NCBI RefSeq assembly: GCF_029867415.1
Contig: NW_026705177.1
Location: 186,001 to 250,000 of the forward strand
Reading direction: 5' to 3'
DNA from: Vicia villosa
Lineage: Eukaryota > Streptophyta > Magnoliopsida > Fabales > Fabaceae
DNA: 64,000 nucleotides
In this document: positions 11,010-23,096 of the stretch, piece by piece
How positions within the stretch are numbered: the stretch's first letter is position 1
Layout of the letters: every line of letters starts with the position of its first letter
The notes under the pieces: model-generated
Seen by the model: the letters and a program-made list of their open reading frames with translations, nothing else
What the model was told of the DNA's origin: nothing
The model's database searches: none
Position numbers and translations under genes: made by a program

Positions 11010-11625
11010 CTTCTGTAGATGTACCGCTGAAAGCGTCCTTTTTTTAATGTTGTTTTGTTCCATAAATGCACATACGGAAGCTTTCGTAGATGCATCTATT
11101 AAAGCATTTGATGTTATATTCACGCCAGACACTTCCTCTCCCCCATTCTTCAATTTTCACATTTCCAAACTCTCTAAACCTCCAAACTTTAAATATCAAA
11201 CTTCACAAAACTTGTTCTCTTCCTCTCGAGTTCGGCTGATAACGTCAACATCAACTACCAACACATTCCAACAACTTCCAAACTCAATTTAATCGGGTAA
11301 ATTTTCGACGTTTCCAGTTATTTTAGAGTTTTTGTAATAGAGTTTGAATTCAATTTTTAGGTGTATAGATTATTTTAGAAATATAGTTTAGAGACAATGT
11401 ACGTAGTGTTTGTTGTGTAAAACTGACGATCAAACCAGCAAAATGGGGTTTTTAACCCTCTGCAACAGTGACCAAACGTCATTGTTGCGTTTTGGAAGTT
11501 TCAGAACCTTCCGTAGATTCATCTATGAAAGAATGGAACGTTGGGTCATTCCGTAGATGTACCTACGGGAGAAACTCAGTTATTTGAAACTTAAGGTACT
11601 TCCGTAAATGCATATACGAAAGAAC
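11010..11625. repeat. Dispersed palindromic ttccgtagatgcatctacgga motifs, left cluster
   Basis: Degenerate copies of a ~24-bp palindrome occur at about 11010-11025, 11070-11100, 11507-11533, 11549-11573 and 11600-11625. Two further copies lie at 14047-14071 and 14125-14152, beyond the gene on the right side. Each contains gtagatg.atctacg or a close variant. They are absent from the rest of the window. Confidence 0.7.
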
Positions 11626-11872
11626 AAATATTTTTTCTTTCTTTTCTTGTTATAACTACATAGTATCTAACTCGATTTTATTTGTATCACAATGCAGACA
11701 TTATGACCGACCATCCAGACCGTATTATACATGGGAGGACTGCACTCCATGCATCCGTGCGGCGTGAATGGATGCGTGTCGTATCACAGGTGACTGATGG
11801 AGCTGTTGTTTCAGCTGATGTACCTGCTGCACCGTTCCAAACGGCCTTCTCCATTCGTTCTAGTCAAGGGCC

Positions 11873-12454
11873 TAGCTCAAGTGGTAGCAGGAATTGCTAT
11901 GAATATGTACTTAACCCCTAGGTACATGGTTCGATTCCTGCGGGAGGCAAAAACAATATTTCCTGGGCAGCCGATAAGCGGACCTAGGGGGGATTATTGA
12001 TTAAGCCGGTAACATGCTCGGTTGGCCGACACGGTTGATGCGTGCAGCGGATAGGCGCCTTTTTAATGTAACACCCTGATATCCGCTGCACGCATCAACC
12101 GTGTCGGCCAACCGAGCATGTTACCGGCTTAATCAATAATCCACCCTAGGTCCGCTTATCGGCTGCCCAGGAAATATTGTTTTTGCCTCCCGCAGGAATC
12201 GAACCACGTACCTAGGGGTTAAGTACATATTCATAGCAATTCCTGCTACCAATTGAGCTAGTAGCTCAAGTGGTAGCAGGAATTGCTATGAATATGTACT
12301 TAACCCCTAGGTACGTGGTTCGATTCCTGCGGGAGGCAAAAACAATATTTCCTGGGCAGCCGATAAGCGGACCTAGGGGGGATTATTGATTAAGCCGGTA
12401 ACATGCTCGGTTGGCCGACACGGTTGATGCGTGCAGCGGATATCGGGGTGTTAC
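11873..12454. repeat. Three copies of a tRNA-related ~190-bp repeat, two forming a palindrome
   Basis: Copy A (11873-12053, plus), copy B (12067-12260, minus) and copy C (12261-12454, plus) share the same unit. B and C are near-perfect reverse complements with essentially no spacer, giving a ~390-bp palindrome. The unit carries a Pol III-like box A (tagctcaagtgg, 12262-12273) and a perfect box B (ggttcgattcc, 12317-12327) at tRNA-like spacing. It ends in gtgttaca, or tgtaacaccc on the other strand. It could be a tRNA-derived SINE or a segment of an LTR whose ends read tgtaacaccc. It is not a functional tRNA gene: no complete acceptor stem or anticodon arm was found. Confidence 0.7.
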
Positions 12455-13356
12455 ATCTTGCATCTACCTATCAGGGGTACCCTTCTTGGTCACTGTAGGA
12501 TGACGAAGGAGGAAGTGATGGAGATGCTAATTGAGGAGCTAGGGGTTGATTCTGCTGACGCGCTTGAGGAGGTGGAGAGGACCTGCGGGGCGCACGTGAG
12601 GTTTCACTCCTTGCAGCAGAATATATGATGCAAAGCTTCTTGCGGCACATGAGGCTACTGGTGACGAGGCAGAGAAAGATATACACATAGAGCGGGTGCT
12701 GAAATGTTACTTCCTATAGCTCTTTGTGGACACGAGCTCGACGTACACAGACGTTGTTTACCTGACGTACTTATTAGATATCACACATGTCCATGAGTAT
12801 AACTGGGGAGCGGCTACATTGGCGTGCACCTACCACGGACTCGGAGAGGGATGCCTGTGGAAGACAAGGACTGTGGCTGGCAGCTATACCCTTTTAGTGG
12901 TAACAACCTTATATTCTTCTACATTTTTTCAAAGTTTATTATATATTTGTTATTGTATGTTTGATCACCGTGTTTTTTTCAGGGTTGGATACTACAACAC
13001 TTCGCTGACATTATTGACTGAGGAGAGGTGTCAGGTTACACTGAGGCCATGCCGCGTTCCAGAGCCTTCGCCCCCTTTGAAGGAACCAGGTGCCGGATCC
13101 TTATAGGTGTTGTCTTGACCGCGTGGTTGCTGAGGACGTCCGATACGAATGCTACGCTGATCACCGTGAGATGGTTCCGTTTGATGAGATCGCACTATAT
13201 TTTAGATGGTTAGCTTCCAGTTCTACCATCATTGCTCGTTATCTTTTGGAGCGCGTTATGTGGCAGTTCAGCTACCATCAGACGATACCTCGCCGCCCTT
13301 CTGACCCCGTTCCTATCATTATGACCCATCGGAAGCTATATGTGGTCTTTGTAGAC

Positions 13357-13359
13357 TAG
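13357..13359 (+). other. Nonsense codon in the PMD gene
   Basis: The frame VVFVD is followed by TAG and then KHHMV. The family usually has a Trp here, so a single G-to-A change explains it. Confidence 0.6.
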
Positions 13360-14208
13360 AAGCACCACATGGTTCTTGCCGAGGCTCGGTCAACCACATC
13401 AGAGAGGGAATAAAGTTGCGTCGACGGGTACATCACCTGGTACTATAAAGTGCCACACCCATACATGATTCCTTCTGCACTTGGATGACAACCCAGACCA
13501 TCCCATGAGGAGATCTTGCAAACTCATCAGGCTCAGATGGACCATACTAACGATGTTCTTCCTCGGTGTCGTGAGATAGCTGATATGGCGCGGACAGGCA
13601 TTGCCGATGGTTTATCCTCTGAGGGGTCTGACGACAAGCGTTTAGTAGAGGGTATCATTAGGGTGGCAGATGAGGCATTTTTGTACCTATGAAACTGTGT
13701 CAAGACAGATGGACATTTGACAGTAGAGGCAGAGTAGCCAGCAGACGGCGTGATGGATGCAGAGGCGGGGCCAGAGACAGCAGAGAGGCGCATGATGATA
13801 TCCGGCACACACAATAGTGGTACTTGCGATTTTTTTATATCTGTATTTTGATTTCATTTATGTACATTACTTTGATTATGTATTCGGCATTATGGCCGAC
13901 GATCTATACGATCTATTTTTTTTGTGTACTATTTGCTATTGCTTTTAAATTGCATTACTTTAATTTATTATAATTTGAGTTTCCATTTTTGTTATAAAAA
14001 TTGAGTTTTGGAGTGAAATGTATGTGATTTGAAAATATAGCAAACTCTTTCGTAAGTACATCTACGTAACACTCTGTTTTAACACGTTCCCCTATGAAAA
14101 TAAACAAATTTTTTAAAACAAAAGTACTTTCAAATATGCATCTACGGAAGCAGAGAGCATAATTGAAATTTCGCCATGTGACTGAAAGATTCAAGAAATA
14201 AATTGAGA

Positions 14209-14954
14209 TTTTATTTATAAAATGTGATATTATAACTAACACTTAAATAAATAAAAATTATGTATATATGTATGAGTAAATTTTTAATAGTTATTCACTT
14301 TGTGACCGATAACTATAACATAGCAAAGAGATTTATAGAGAAAGAAAATTAAAATATGACATATGTTTGTGGTCACAAGTATTGAATTTAGAACCTATTG
14401 AATATGAAAGTACGTACGAATGCATTGCACACTTTGAACTGCACCCATTCATTTTTGTGCCGGCCATGAATTTGCTGCGACTTGTTCTTTTCCATTGGTC
14501 AACGAGAGATGCAAATTTCAAGTTCTTTGACTAAACAATAGTTTTGACAAAAACCAAGTACAAGGTACACACTATTGCAATTTTACAAATAAAAGTGGCA
14601 TGTTCGTTGTAACGCAATTTCTATGTTGTTTCCCAAACGCCGCGTGTTTTACTTGGAAATGTTTCATTACCATATTTTTGACTCAACATCCCATGCATTG
14701 ATTTTCAAGTATTTTCAATTATAGGACTAATGAGAAAAGAAATTTCCTCGTCAAAAAAATAATATAATAAGTGCTCTTCAAAGAAAAACAAAAGCTCTAG
14801 TAATACAAAAGTTTACTTTCCATTTCAAAATAACTAACAAAAGTGCATAAATAAAAAAGTGAACGAGAATTTTAAAAAAGTTTCTTTATTATTTATTACT
14901 ATTAGTGCATTCAAGATTAAAGTATTAAATTAAAAATAATATAATTAATATTAA
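14209..14954. other. AT-rich intergenic DNA, no gene seen
   Basis: No open frame with recognisable similarity and no paired repeats were found here. Confidence 0.5.
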
Positions 14955-15340
14955 GCTTAATTGCAATTTTGGTCTCTTTTATTTTTGTTTTGGTTTCTTT
15001 ATTTTAAAATCCGAAATTTTAGTCCTTATATTTTAGTTTTTTGAGGATTTTGGTCCCCCTACAAATCCGAAGACAATTTTAAATGAAATGATGCTCACAT
15101 TGATGATGTGTAAGTGCTAGTTTAGCAGTGAAATGTTAAAAAAAATCTAATTTTATTTGTGATTTATGTTGAACATTTCATGTATGTGATCTTCATTTCA
15201 TTAAAAATTGTCTTTGAATTTGCAAGGGAACCAAAATTATCAAAAAACTAAAATAAAGGGACTAAAATTCCGAATTTTAAAATAAGGGGACCAAAATCCC
15301 AAAAAATGAATAATAGGGGACCAAAATTACAATTATAAAT
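14955..15340. mobile_element. MITE with ~100-bp terminal inverted repeats
   Basis: The left arm (gcttaattgcaattttggtc ... ttttggtcccc) is matched by an inverted right arm (ggggaccaaaatc ... accaaaattacaattat). The inner part also pairs (acaattttaaatgaaatgatg against the complement of tcatttcattaaaaattgt), so the whole 386 bp can fold back on itself. This is the common legume ggtcc-type MITE, probably Mutator-related. Target duplication not resolved. Confidence 0.65.
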
Positions 15341-15689
15341 GATGTGACTAGTAAAAAAATGATTATTAGTGTGTTGAAAGTTAAAAGAGCAAATTTGGAA
15401 TAATATTTTCAAAAATGTATTAATTATTTTAGAATAGATAGAGAAACATTAAAAGAATTAAATGAGTTTATCTCACCAAGTTTAGTACTATCTTTCTTAT
15501 TAAATATAATGTTTTTTAGAATTTTTTCTTTGTCTCTTTTTATAAGACCATCTTCAAATTATAAAGTTTATTTATGATAATTTTACTCATATATCCTTTG
15601 TAAAATCACATACTTTTTTAAAATTTGTCTTAATTAATGATTTTCTATTTATATTTACTAAAAGTACAATAGGTGACAAGCACTTGTGA
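15341..15689. other. AT-rich intergenic DNA, no gene seen
   Basis: Nothing recognisable. Confidence 0.5.
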
Positions 15690-16212
15690 TGTAGGATTGT
15701 CCGAAGATTTTAGGTTGTGGTGGTGTTTGGGCTAGCGAATGCAAGGATGGCGACAAGCTCTATGTATGATGTTTTCAAAGTGAATTCAATGTCCCCCTCA
15801 ATCTCATGCCTGGGGTATTTATAGTAATCTATTGGACTTAGATCTTTGACTCTAAGAAAGCAGTATCACCACTTTTCCCCTAGAGCGAGAGTATGGGTAG
15901 TTATTTGGCCTATCATCCTAAAGATTGTGAATTTCCCTTTTTGACTTCCTCTCCCACACATCACTCCCCAAATTTCTATAAATGGGCGATTAATCCAAGG
16001 AATGAGCGATATAATTAGGAGATGGCCACACATTTCAATAAACAAGCGACTATGAAGCTTGCTGGGGCGATAAACTGCATCGCCTGTCCTTAGGAAACCT
16101 TTGTAGTACCTCAAGTGAGCCCTTTGCGAATATAACAATACACAATTCCGTAAGCACGACAACTTGTAAGAGACGAACTGATTTAGTTTAATCGTCTCTT
16201 CTCATTTTGATT

Positions 16213-16332
16213 AGTCCTTCAAGTGTACTTGGGGATGAGCGCCTCAAGCGTGCTTGGAACGAGTCCCTCATGTGCACTTGGGGCGAGTACCTAGATGTGA
16301 CTAGAGAGAGTCCCTCAAGTATGGCCTGGGGT
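16213..16332 (+). repeat. 24-bp minisatellite, five degenerate units
   Basis: Units of 23-25 bp follow agtccctcaagtgtacttgg with substitutions; each begins ag(t/c)..cct. The array lies in the presumed leader of the gag-like element. Confidence 0.6.
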
Positions 16333-16919
16333 AAATCTCCAAATGTCAATGAAGTGAATCATCAAACATCAGTTGAAGTAAAAAAAAAAACCAAATGTCA
16401 GTTAAGGGGCACATGCAACAATAAATGTGATGAATGATGATTTAGCCTTAGGAAGCCAAAATGGCCTAAATCCCTCACATGTGTAAAAAATGTGAGGAGT
16501 CTTTTGTGATTGTTGGAAAACCTAGGGAGAGGAACTTGATTACCTCTACGACTAGCCTTTAAGTCTCTATAAAACGGATTCAACCCTAATAATTTTATCC
16601 TTTTGCATATCTTGGTCTTGAGAGCTCCCTCGGGAGCCCCCAAGAGCATACTTGCCTTCCAATTTTCTTAAGCTCAAGACCTTAACTCTCCATCTGCAGG
16701 TTCATATGTATGTTACCCTTTCTTCTTGTTTTTCCCCATTTACGACGATACTTAAGGATTTAGACCAGAGCAACAACCTAGTAAAGCCTTCGACTTGCAA
16801 TAAGCGTATATCAATGTGGAATTATTACTATAGGAACGATAAATGTCCTTATGATACGGTTGACTAAAAAATAGTGGAGGTATATTAGTGGCAGAGATAA
16901 TGACTCCTTTTTCCCTTAT

Positions 16920-19900
16920 GTGTTTTTAAGAAACAAAAAGTTAATGGCGACCTATGATCCTGAGAACAAAGGCGTTGAGGATTCCAATACTTATTATGCC
17001 AGTGAGGAGATGAAGCCTCCTTTTTGGAAATATATAAACAACTCCTCTTTAAGCGATGAGGACGAAGTTATCTTAAAGGCGTACTTTACGGAAGAAAGGA
17101 TCAATTTGGTTTCCTTAGACGGCTACCCAACCCATATTTCTATATACACCTCCATGTCATCTGTGATTTAAGAGTTATAGTTCCCTTCACCCTATTTGAG
17201 AAAAAGGTGTTAGCATCGAGAAATGCCGCCTCTTCCCAAATTTCACCTAATGGCTGAAGTCTAATTAACGACGTTTGAAAATATGTGGCGGAGACTAGAA
17301 GTTATCCTTACCACAAGGATGGTCTTCTTTTTCTATAGTACCGAGATTGGTACTAGAGGTAGGAAAGATAAGTTTGTGAGGCTAAGGGGAGGATATGGCT
17401 CCTCTATAGTTATGATCGGGGTGGATGGCACCCCTCGCTTCCCTTTAACATGGACATAGAATCTGGTGCCTATCATCGATTTTAACTTTGACTACCTTAC
17501 GCCTGGTGAGAGGGAGATAGTACAGGTTTTGGATGAATTCAAGGTCATGAGTTCTTGCGTCATGATCATATTATATCAAGAAGAAGGCGACAACATAGAC
17601 AAATATTTGAGTAAGTTTGATATTATAATGACTCATACTTGGGATTGTTTGCTTGCTAGATTATTTATGATTTATTTACATTTTTTTTAGAGAAAATTTC
17701 TAGCATCTCTATGGATGAGAGGAATGAGTGTATGGCCAAGAAGAAGGTTGAACATTCAAGGACATACATCCCTAGGAGCCGCCTAGATGGTTTGACTACG
17801 AAGGGGGCCTAAAGGCAAGCTGAGGGTGTAACACCCCATAATTTCAGTTTATTAATTTAATTTGAATTTAAATTAAATAATTGGAATTTTGGTATTTTAT
17901 TTGGATTTAATTGGAAAATGATAGAATAAGAGCTATTGGGCTTATGGTGTGATGTTAGTAAAAGAGGGATGCTATTTGGTTAGGCCTTTTTACTAAGTTA
18001 TATTCATTTTTATTTTATTTTCATAAAATAAGAAAAGGAACCAAGAGAAGAGAAAAAGGAAGAACACGTGAAAAGAGGAGAAGAAGAGGAAGAAGAGGAC
18101 CTTCGAAGATTCAACTCTAAGGTAAGGGGGACTCTTCCGATTAGCATCTATTATTGGGTTATAGATGGTAGGACTGAATTAGATGCATTGTTCGTGTCAA
18201 TTGAGTTATATGTTAGGTTGGGGTTTTGGGATGATTTGATAAAAATTGTATGATTTAATGAGATTGTATGATTTGATGATGTTATGATGTTAGAAAATCC
18301 ATGAGATGTGTTATATTTGTGGTTATAACACGTATTCTATTGTTGTTTATGATGTTTGGTGTTTTTGACTCGATTTGGTTGAGGTTTGGTGGAATTGGGA
18401 TAAAATTCGTATGCTGTTTTCTGTGATTCGCGATTTTCTAAAATTGCCAGTTCGCGCCGCGAACTGCTTGGCAGAAACTCAGGAAAATTTGATTCACTCA
18501 GTTCACGCCACGAACTTTGTTGGCGCCGCGAACCCTGTTTTACAAAATATTTTCAAAACTTTGAAATGTCGTAACTTTCAAACCGTAAGTCTGTTTTAGA
18601 CGCTGTTTTGGACGTTGTTCCTTAAATTGAATGCTCTACCATATGAAATAAAGAAAACAACAATAACTTGATTTTATTTTGAAAAGTATCGTTTTCTCCA
18701 AATGTGGTTTATTCTTGTTTTGCATAGTTGATGAGGTGCAATGATTTGTTGGTTGCATAATTGAATATGTGCAATGATGTGTGTTGTTATAATGTGATTG
18801 CTCCTGCTTGTTATGTAAATGGATGTTGTTCATGGTAAATATGGTTATCATTTGTTTTGATGAATGATGATGTAAATGCTCTGTTGTTGTTGGGTTGATT
18901 TGTTGTACTTGGTACACGATTGTGAGAGGTGCTATTGTTGTTGCATTGTGTGGTGAATGTTTTATCTGTTATGATGTCGTGGTTGTAACTGGTGATTGAT
19001 ATACATATATTATTGATGTAAAATATATGTTTGTTATGGTTGAGAAATAGCATAACTGTGTGTGGCTATTGATTGTTGTGTTGGTTAATGATTATGACAT
19101 CTGGTTGTTTAATGTTGTTGATGAGCATGTTATGGTTGAAACATGCATTTCATAATCATTATGTGGCTGATCCTTGACGATGGTGGATCAATGGTAGCTA
19201 ATTCCCATTGTGTGGAGTTAGTGAGTGGGTGGCGCCGTATCCTTGGAGATGGTGGATCGGTGAGATGGGTTATCCCAGATTTTGGTACCGCATGCATATA
19301 GTTGCATTTGCATTAGGCTACTTGTATGATTATAACAAGAACGGAAGATTGTCCAATGTTATAATATGTGATGATGGTGTAATTGTTATGATTTGTTTGG
19401 ATGAATTATGGTGTTGCCTTTTGGTAATGTATTCTATTTGCTGAATATAGTGAAATTGGGTGAATAATGTGGCTATGATGTGTTATTGTAACACTGAGGG
19501 AACACTAGTTTAGAGTTTATGATGATACTCTATTTTGTTGTTATCGGAGTAATTTTGTGAGATATTGCATAGATGATGTTATGCTTATCCGTTGATTAAT
19601 GTTCCGCTGTGTAGAAACATAATTTTGTTAAATTGATGATTTGCCCTAAGTGAAGCATGACAATTGATTTATGATGATTTGTTTTAAAATGAATTGTGGC
19701 ACCCTTGTTTTCATGTTTTACTCTGAATTATTTTATTAATTTCCGCGGGGTTTAGAAGGGTGCTACAAAGGGCAACACACCCAATGAGCTCCGCGCCCCT
19801 AAAATCTATAAGCAAGACATAGGATCCTCCCCTACTCTAAAGGATAAGGCGACCCTGACCCCAAAGAATAACAGGGCGAGCAAACCTTCTTCTCCAGCAT

Positions 19901-20273
19901 GGAACATTCCGCCTTCTCAATCCTCTATGTGTAATGGTCTTGCATTCGATGCCATAAAATTCACTAGCATATGCCTCCTTTTTTCCGAAGACTTCCCAAG
20001 AGACTATAAAGCCATTTACAACAAGATGCCCCAAAAATTGTCTAACTTGAAGAAGAACCACTTGGTGAGAGTCTTGTGGAAAGAGCAAGTTGAACATGTA
20101 AAAAACACCCAAATTGTGAATGAGTTGAAGCCCGAGTTCTCTGTTACCCAAGGAAATGTCGCCAAAGTTAAGGTGATAGTGAAGACCTTACTCAAAAAGA
20201 AAAAGGATATGAAGATCAAACTTCAAGTGGTAGAGTTTAAGGCCTATGACCTTACTGTCTCTGAGAAAAACTA
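16920..20273 (+). pseudogene. Gag-like 'putative gypsy type transposon' protein, fragmented
   Basis: Recognisable pieces include a frame from 16920 (EEMKPPFWKYINNSSLSDED), one near 17290-17690 with FNFDYLTPGEREIVQVLDEF, and a basic coiled-coil frame at 19927-20273. Intron-like splits and stops separate them, and a 1.94-kb solo LTR interrupts the gene at 17827. The LTPGE...LDEFKVM motif is typical of plant gag-like proteins annotated as gypsy-type transposon domain. The function in the element is presumably capsid-like. Not intact in any frame. Confidence 0.5.
17827..19767 (+). mobile_element. Solo LTR of a Ty3/gypsy element, 1,941 bp
   Basis: Begins tgtaacacccc and ends gtgctaca, an inverted tgtaac/..taca terminus typical of Ty3/gypsy (Tekay/Del-like) LTRs. 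It is flanked by gaggg (17822-17826) and aaggg (19768-19772), a 5-bp duplication with one mismatch. No internal coding region lies between the ends, so it is what remains after LTR-LTR recombination. It contains three cgcgccgcgaac-like motifs at about 18450-18535. Confidence 0.8.
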
Positions 20274-20566
20274 GAGGGGTTCCCTTGACAATGCCCGTTG
20301 CTCTAAGAAGAAAATGGAGGATGAGCTGTATGCATTCAAGGATGAGTTAGTGGAAACCTCCAACACATATTTTGAGAGGGAGAAAAAGCACGTACACAAA
20401 AAATTTGTACTTGAGCCATATAAATCTCTTCAAAGTTCTACACGACACCCGTGACTTTATCAGTGCATTGGGCATCAATTTTTTTGTTTGTACCCCGAAC
20501 TCTTTGTCACTATGCATATTCATAAAAAGGTAAAAGATATATGCTTAGTTTTTTTATTTTCTATTA

Positions 20567-20568
<2 letters not shown>

Positions 20569-20634
<66 letters not shown>

Positions 20635-20636
20635 GT
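20569..20636. repeat. (TA)n microsatellite flanked by a direct repeat
   Basis: A TA tract of about 66 bp is bracketed by copies of gtaaaagatatatgcttagt (about 20530 and 20647), so the tract sits inside a short local duplication. Confidence 0.85.
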
Positions 20637-20969
20637 ATACAAAAATGTAAAAGATATATGCTTAGTTTTTTTATATGAATAAAGTATAGGAACATGACTA
20701 TGCGGGCTAGCCGCCGCTTATTCTTTCACTCTATTCATCCTGTTTAGCCACTTTTTGGAGGATGGATGCCCATCATGTTGAAATTCCCTATGATAGAAGT
20801 ATATTGATCTCATTGGTTACGCGTTTTGCCTAATATTTATGGAGGGCTAACTAAATTCTCTTTGCTCCCTCTAGGTCAACGTTAATGGTGGTCGACTCTC
20901 CTTGAAGGTTATGAAATTTAAGCTTTAGGTGCACCGGCGTGGCAACAATGTCTGTGGAGCCTTGTTTTG

Positions 20970-22200
20970 TAGGTGATATGCTTTTAACAAGGACATCAAC
21001 TTTTGATGATGACAACTAATGTCTAATGACAAGTCAAGCGTAAGCGGTTAAGAGGATAAAGATGAAAACCTAAGTATTAAGGTTTGATGGACTTGACTAT
21101 CTGATGATGGAAATCAAATAGAATATAAATAAAGTCTCATCTCAAACTATTCAAGCAAGTGTTTGCAAATGAGAAAACATCTGGAAAAATCTTGAAGTGT
21201 TAAGGACCCTCTTAATTTAATAGTGAGTGAATTAATTGTAAAGAATGTGGGTTTTATCTTAAAAGCGCATGGCTATAACAGACACACACTAAACTATATT
21301 TTAATTTTTTTTTTTTACCAAAAAAATATCATAGGAAACAATTTGAAGTTGTGCCAGATGAATTTGGAGCTCTCAAAATAACTAAAGGAAAATTTTGACT
21401 TATTTAATCGATTAGCATTTTTGTCCATCGATTAGCTCAGCTCAAAATTGAGTCACAAGCGATTAGGACAACGCCTTAATGTTGTGTAACAACTAGATAT
21501 CTATTTCTTCATTTTTTTTAAACTTATAATCAATTATATTTCAAACTTCTAATCGATTGTAAACATGTGCCAATCGATTAGATTGTCAAAAAATGCATTT
21601 ATTTGAAAGTCCTTTTTGAACCAACCTGTAGCTTATAAATAGAGGTCCCTTGCCTCAATTCATTTCATCTAGAATAATGTTTTGACACAAATCACTCTCT
21701 CTCTCTCTCTCTAAAAATTTTGTTTACTTTCACTCACAAAAATTATAGGCGAAGTGCTTCTGCGATAAAGTCTTTTTGTGAGTGAGAATTAGCTGTAATT
21801 TTGGAAGGGTAGAGTTGTAAAATTCTTGAAGGGTTTGTTTTTATACCTTTGTTGAATAATATCCGTTTAAGGAATTTTGTTTAGGTTATAAGTTAAATCT
21901 GTAAAAGCTTTGGTTTTGAGATTGTGTGACCAAACCCTAGTTTAGGTTCGAGAATAACCCATATTAAAATCTCATAGGTTCTTGGTCAGCCCATTATAAA
22001 ACCAAGATCAAGTTAAAGCTTATCTCGTGGTAAAAGTTGGGATAAGGTTCGAGATTAGTTCAATATTAAAATCTTACAGGTTATTGGTTATCCCGTGTAA
22101 AGCCAAGCTTTAAGGTCCATAAGCTCAACCCTTGATAAAAGCTAGCAAGGCTTAAAAAGCTTGAAGACTAATCACTCCAAGATCCTTGACGGGGCAAGGA
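20970..22200 (+). mobile_element. Probable copia (SIRE/Maximus-like) LTR, solo or partial
   Basis: The left part has the acttttgatgatgacaac signature seen in legume SIRE-type LTRs. A TATA box (tataaat, 21633-21639) followed by agaggtccc sits mid-way, preceded by at least four atcgattag motifs (about 21405-21590) that may be promoter elements. A (CT)n tract follows at about 21694-21713. No internal region or matching second LTR was seen and the exact ends are not resolved. Confidence 0.4.
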
Positions 22201-22216
22201 GGCCGAGTTCCTCTTT

Positions 22217-22486
22217 TTATAAATTCGGTATTTGTAGAGTCTTGATAAATTTTCCCCGAGAGACCGCCAGTGGGGTGTACCTATCGCACTTCCCCATCAC
22301 ACCCCAGTTAGGGTGATCCAGACGCCAGTGAGACTCTTTCCCAACCAGGCGACTAAAATGAGACTCGATAGAGGTAAGGTTGTCAAAACACGTGGTCATC
22401 TTCTCTTCTAAGATCGTGCAAGGTTCATCCATGGTTAATATTTCTTGAAATGAAATTGGTATATATAAAAGAGAGGGACATAACAA
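22217..22486 (-). other. Unassigned open frame
   Basis: A minus-strand frame of up to 89 residues (internal Met giving MDEPCTILEEKMTTC) ends near the right side of the LTR-like segment. I do not recognise it; it may be a fragment of a retrotransposon gag. The rest of 22490-23080 is AT-rich with no gene visible. Confidence 0.15.
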
Positions 22487-23083
22487 ATTAGCTATTTCTT
22501 AGTCGTAATTTGCTGAGAGTCGTTAGATGCACTTGGAGTTAAAATCTCATTTGATCATGAGAAAGATAAATCTTCATGCACTGGGATGATTCAGGTAGGA
22601 GTGAGACCCATTCTTAATATTTGGTCGGTATCAATGTGGTCGGCACAAAACAAATTGAGGTGCACAGTATTATAAACTTTAAAATTTTACATTCATAATC
22701 TCTTTTAGCTTAAGTGTCCGTATTTTAATACCCTAGTCCGATCGGATTAAATATAAAATATAATATTAAATTTTGACATTAAATATAAATTATTTTAGGT
22801 CAAGTAGAATGGTAGGAAATAAAAAGTTATTAAATTAATATAAAATTACTAGTAAATAACACTAATGCTAGTAATTATACTTAAAATACATAAAACAAGA
22901 GACGAGTCAATTATTAAAATCAATTTTTGTTTTTGACTAAAACTAAAAATCATATGCATAAACCTAAACTCGGGGAATAAAAACGTGTGGACGGTGAATG
23001 AATATTCATGATTCATATTTTGCCACCTTTTATTAATCAATACTTTTCTTCTTTTTTTGATGTATAAGTGCAATTTATCTCTC

Positions 23084-23096
23084 TATATATTTAATA
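23084..23096 (+). promoter_or_regulatory. Putative TATA box of the lipoxygenase gene
   Basis: tatatatttaata lies about 175 bp upstream of the ATG and is followed by a C/A-rich leader with no ATG, a normal plant promoter/5' UTR layout. The transcription start is inferred to lie near 23115-23125. Confidence 0.45.

Larger units (their letters stand above)
11682..13736 (+). pseudogene. Plant mobile domain (PMD) protein, decayed and interrupted
   Basis: Two blocks of an aminotransferase-like plant mobile domain protein are visible. The N-terminal block (about 11700-11870) includes HPDRIIHGRTALHASVRR. The main block from 12455 begins HLPIRGTLLGHCRM and runs through KEEVMEMLIEELGVDSADAL to a C-terminal block ending near 13690. 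One intron is supported at 12900-12982 (gt...cag). Between the two blocks the central segment expected of the family is missing and is replaced by the tRNA-related repeat cluster. Nonsense and frame lesions are present, for example TAG at 13357-13359 where a Trp is usual. PMD proteins are plant-specific; cellular members act in silencing and development, and many copies are transposon-borne, as here. Confidence 0.65.
10947..14208 (+). mobile_element. Inverted-repeat element carrying a PMD gene
   Basis: Sequences at about 10947-11014 and the reverse complement of 14141-14208 align imperfectly over about 65 bp, both running aaatct...tca.tca.catgg...ctctgcttc.gtagatg. This suggests the terminal inverted repeats of a 3.3-kb element enclosing a degenerate plant-mobile-domain gene. 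Palindromic TCCGTAGATGCATCTACGGA-like motifs recur inside both ends. The layout resembles MULE-like elements with captured PMD genes. No target duplication was identified, and no transposase is present. Confidence 0.5.
15690..20960 (+). mobile_element. Decayed gypsy-type element or transposon-derived gene
   Basis: A promoter-like region (tatttatag near 15818), a repeat-rich leader and a fragmented gag-like gene are followed by a coiled-coil region interrupted by a solo LTR. The coding pieces resemble the plant 'putative gypsy type transposon' gag-like proteins, which are usually found in non-autonomous elements. No protease, reverse transcriptase or integrase is visible and no LTR pair could be matched, so the boundaries are approximate. 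Confidence 0.45.

Noticed and set aside
12262..12336. Possible tRNA gene
   Set aside because: Box A and box B are present, but no proper acceptor stem or anticodon arm forms; it is a repeat with tRNA ancestry or resemblance.
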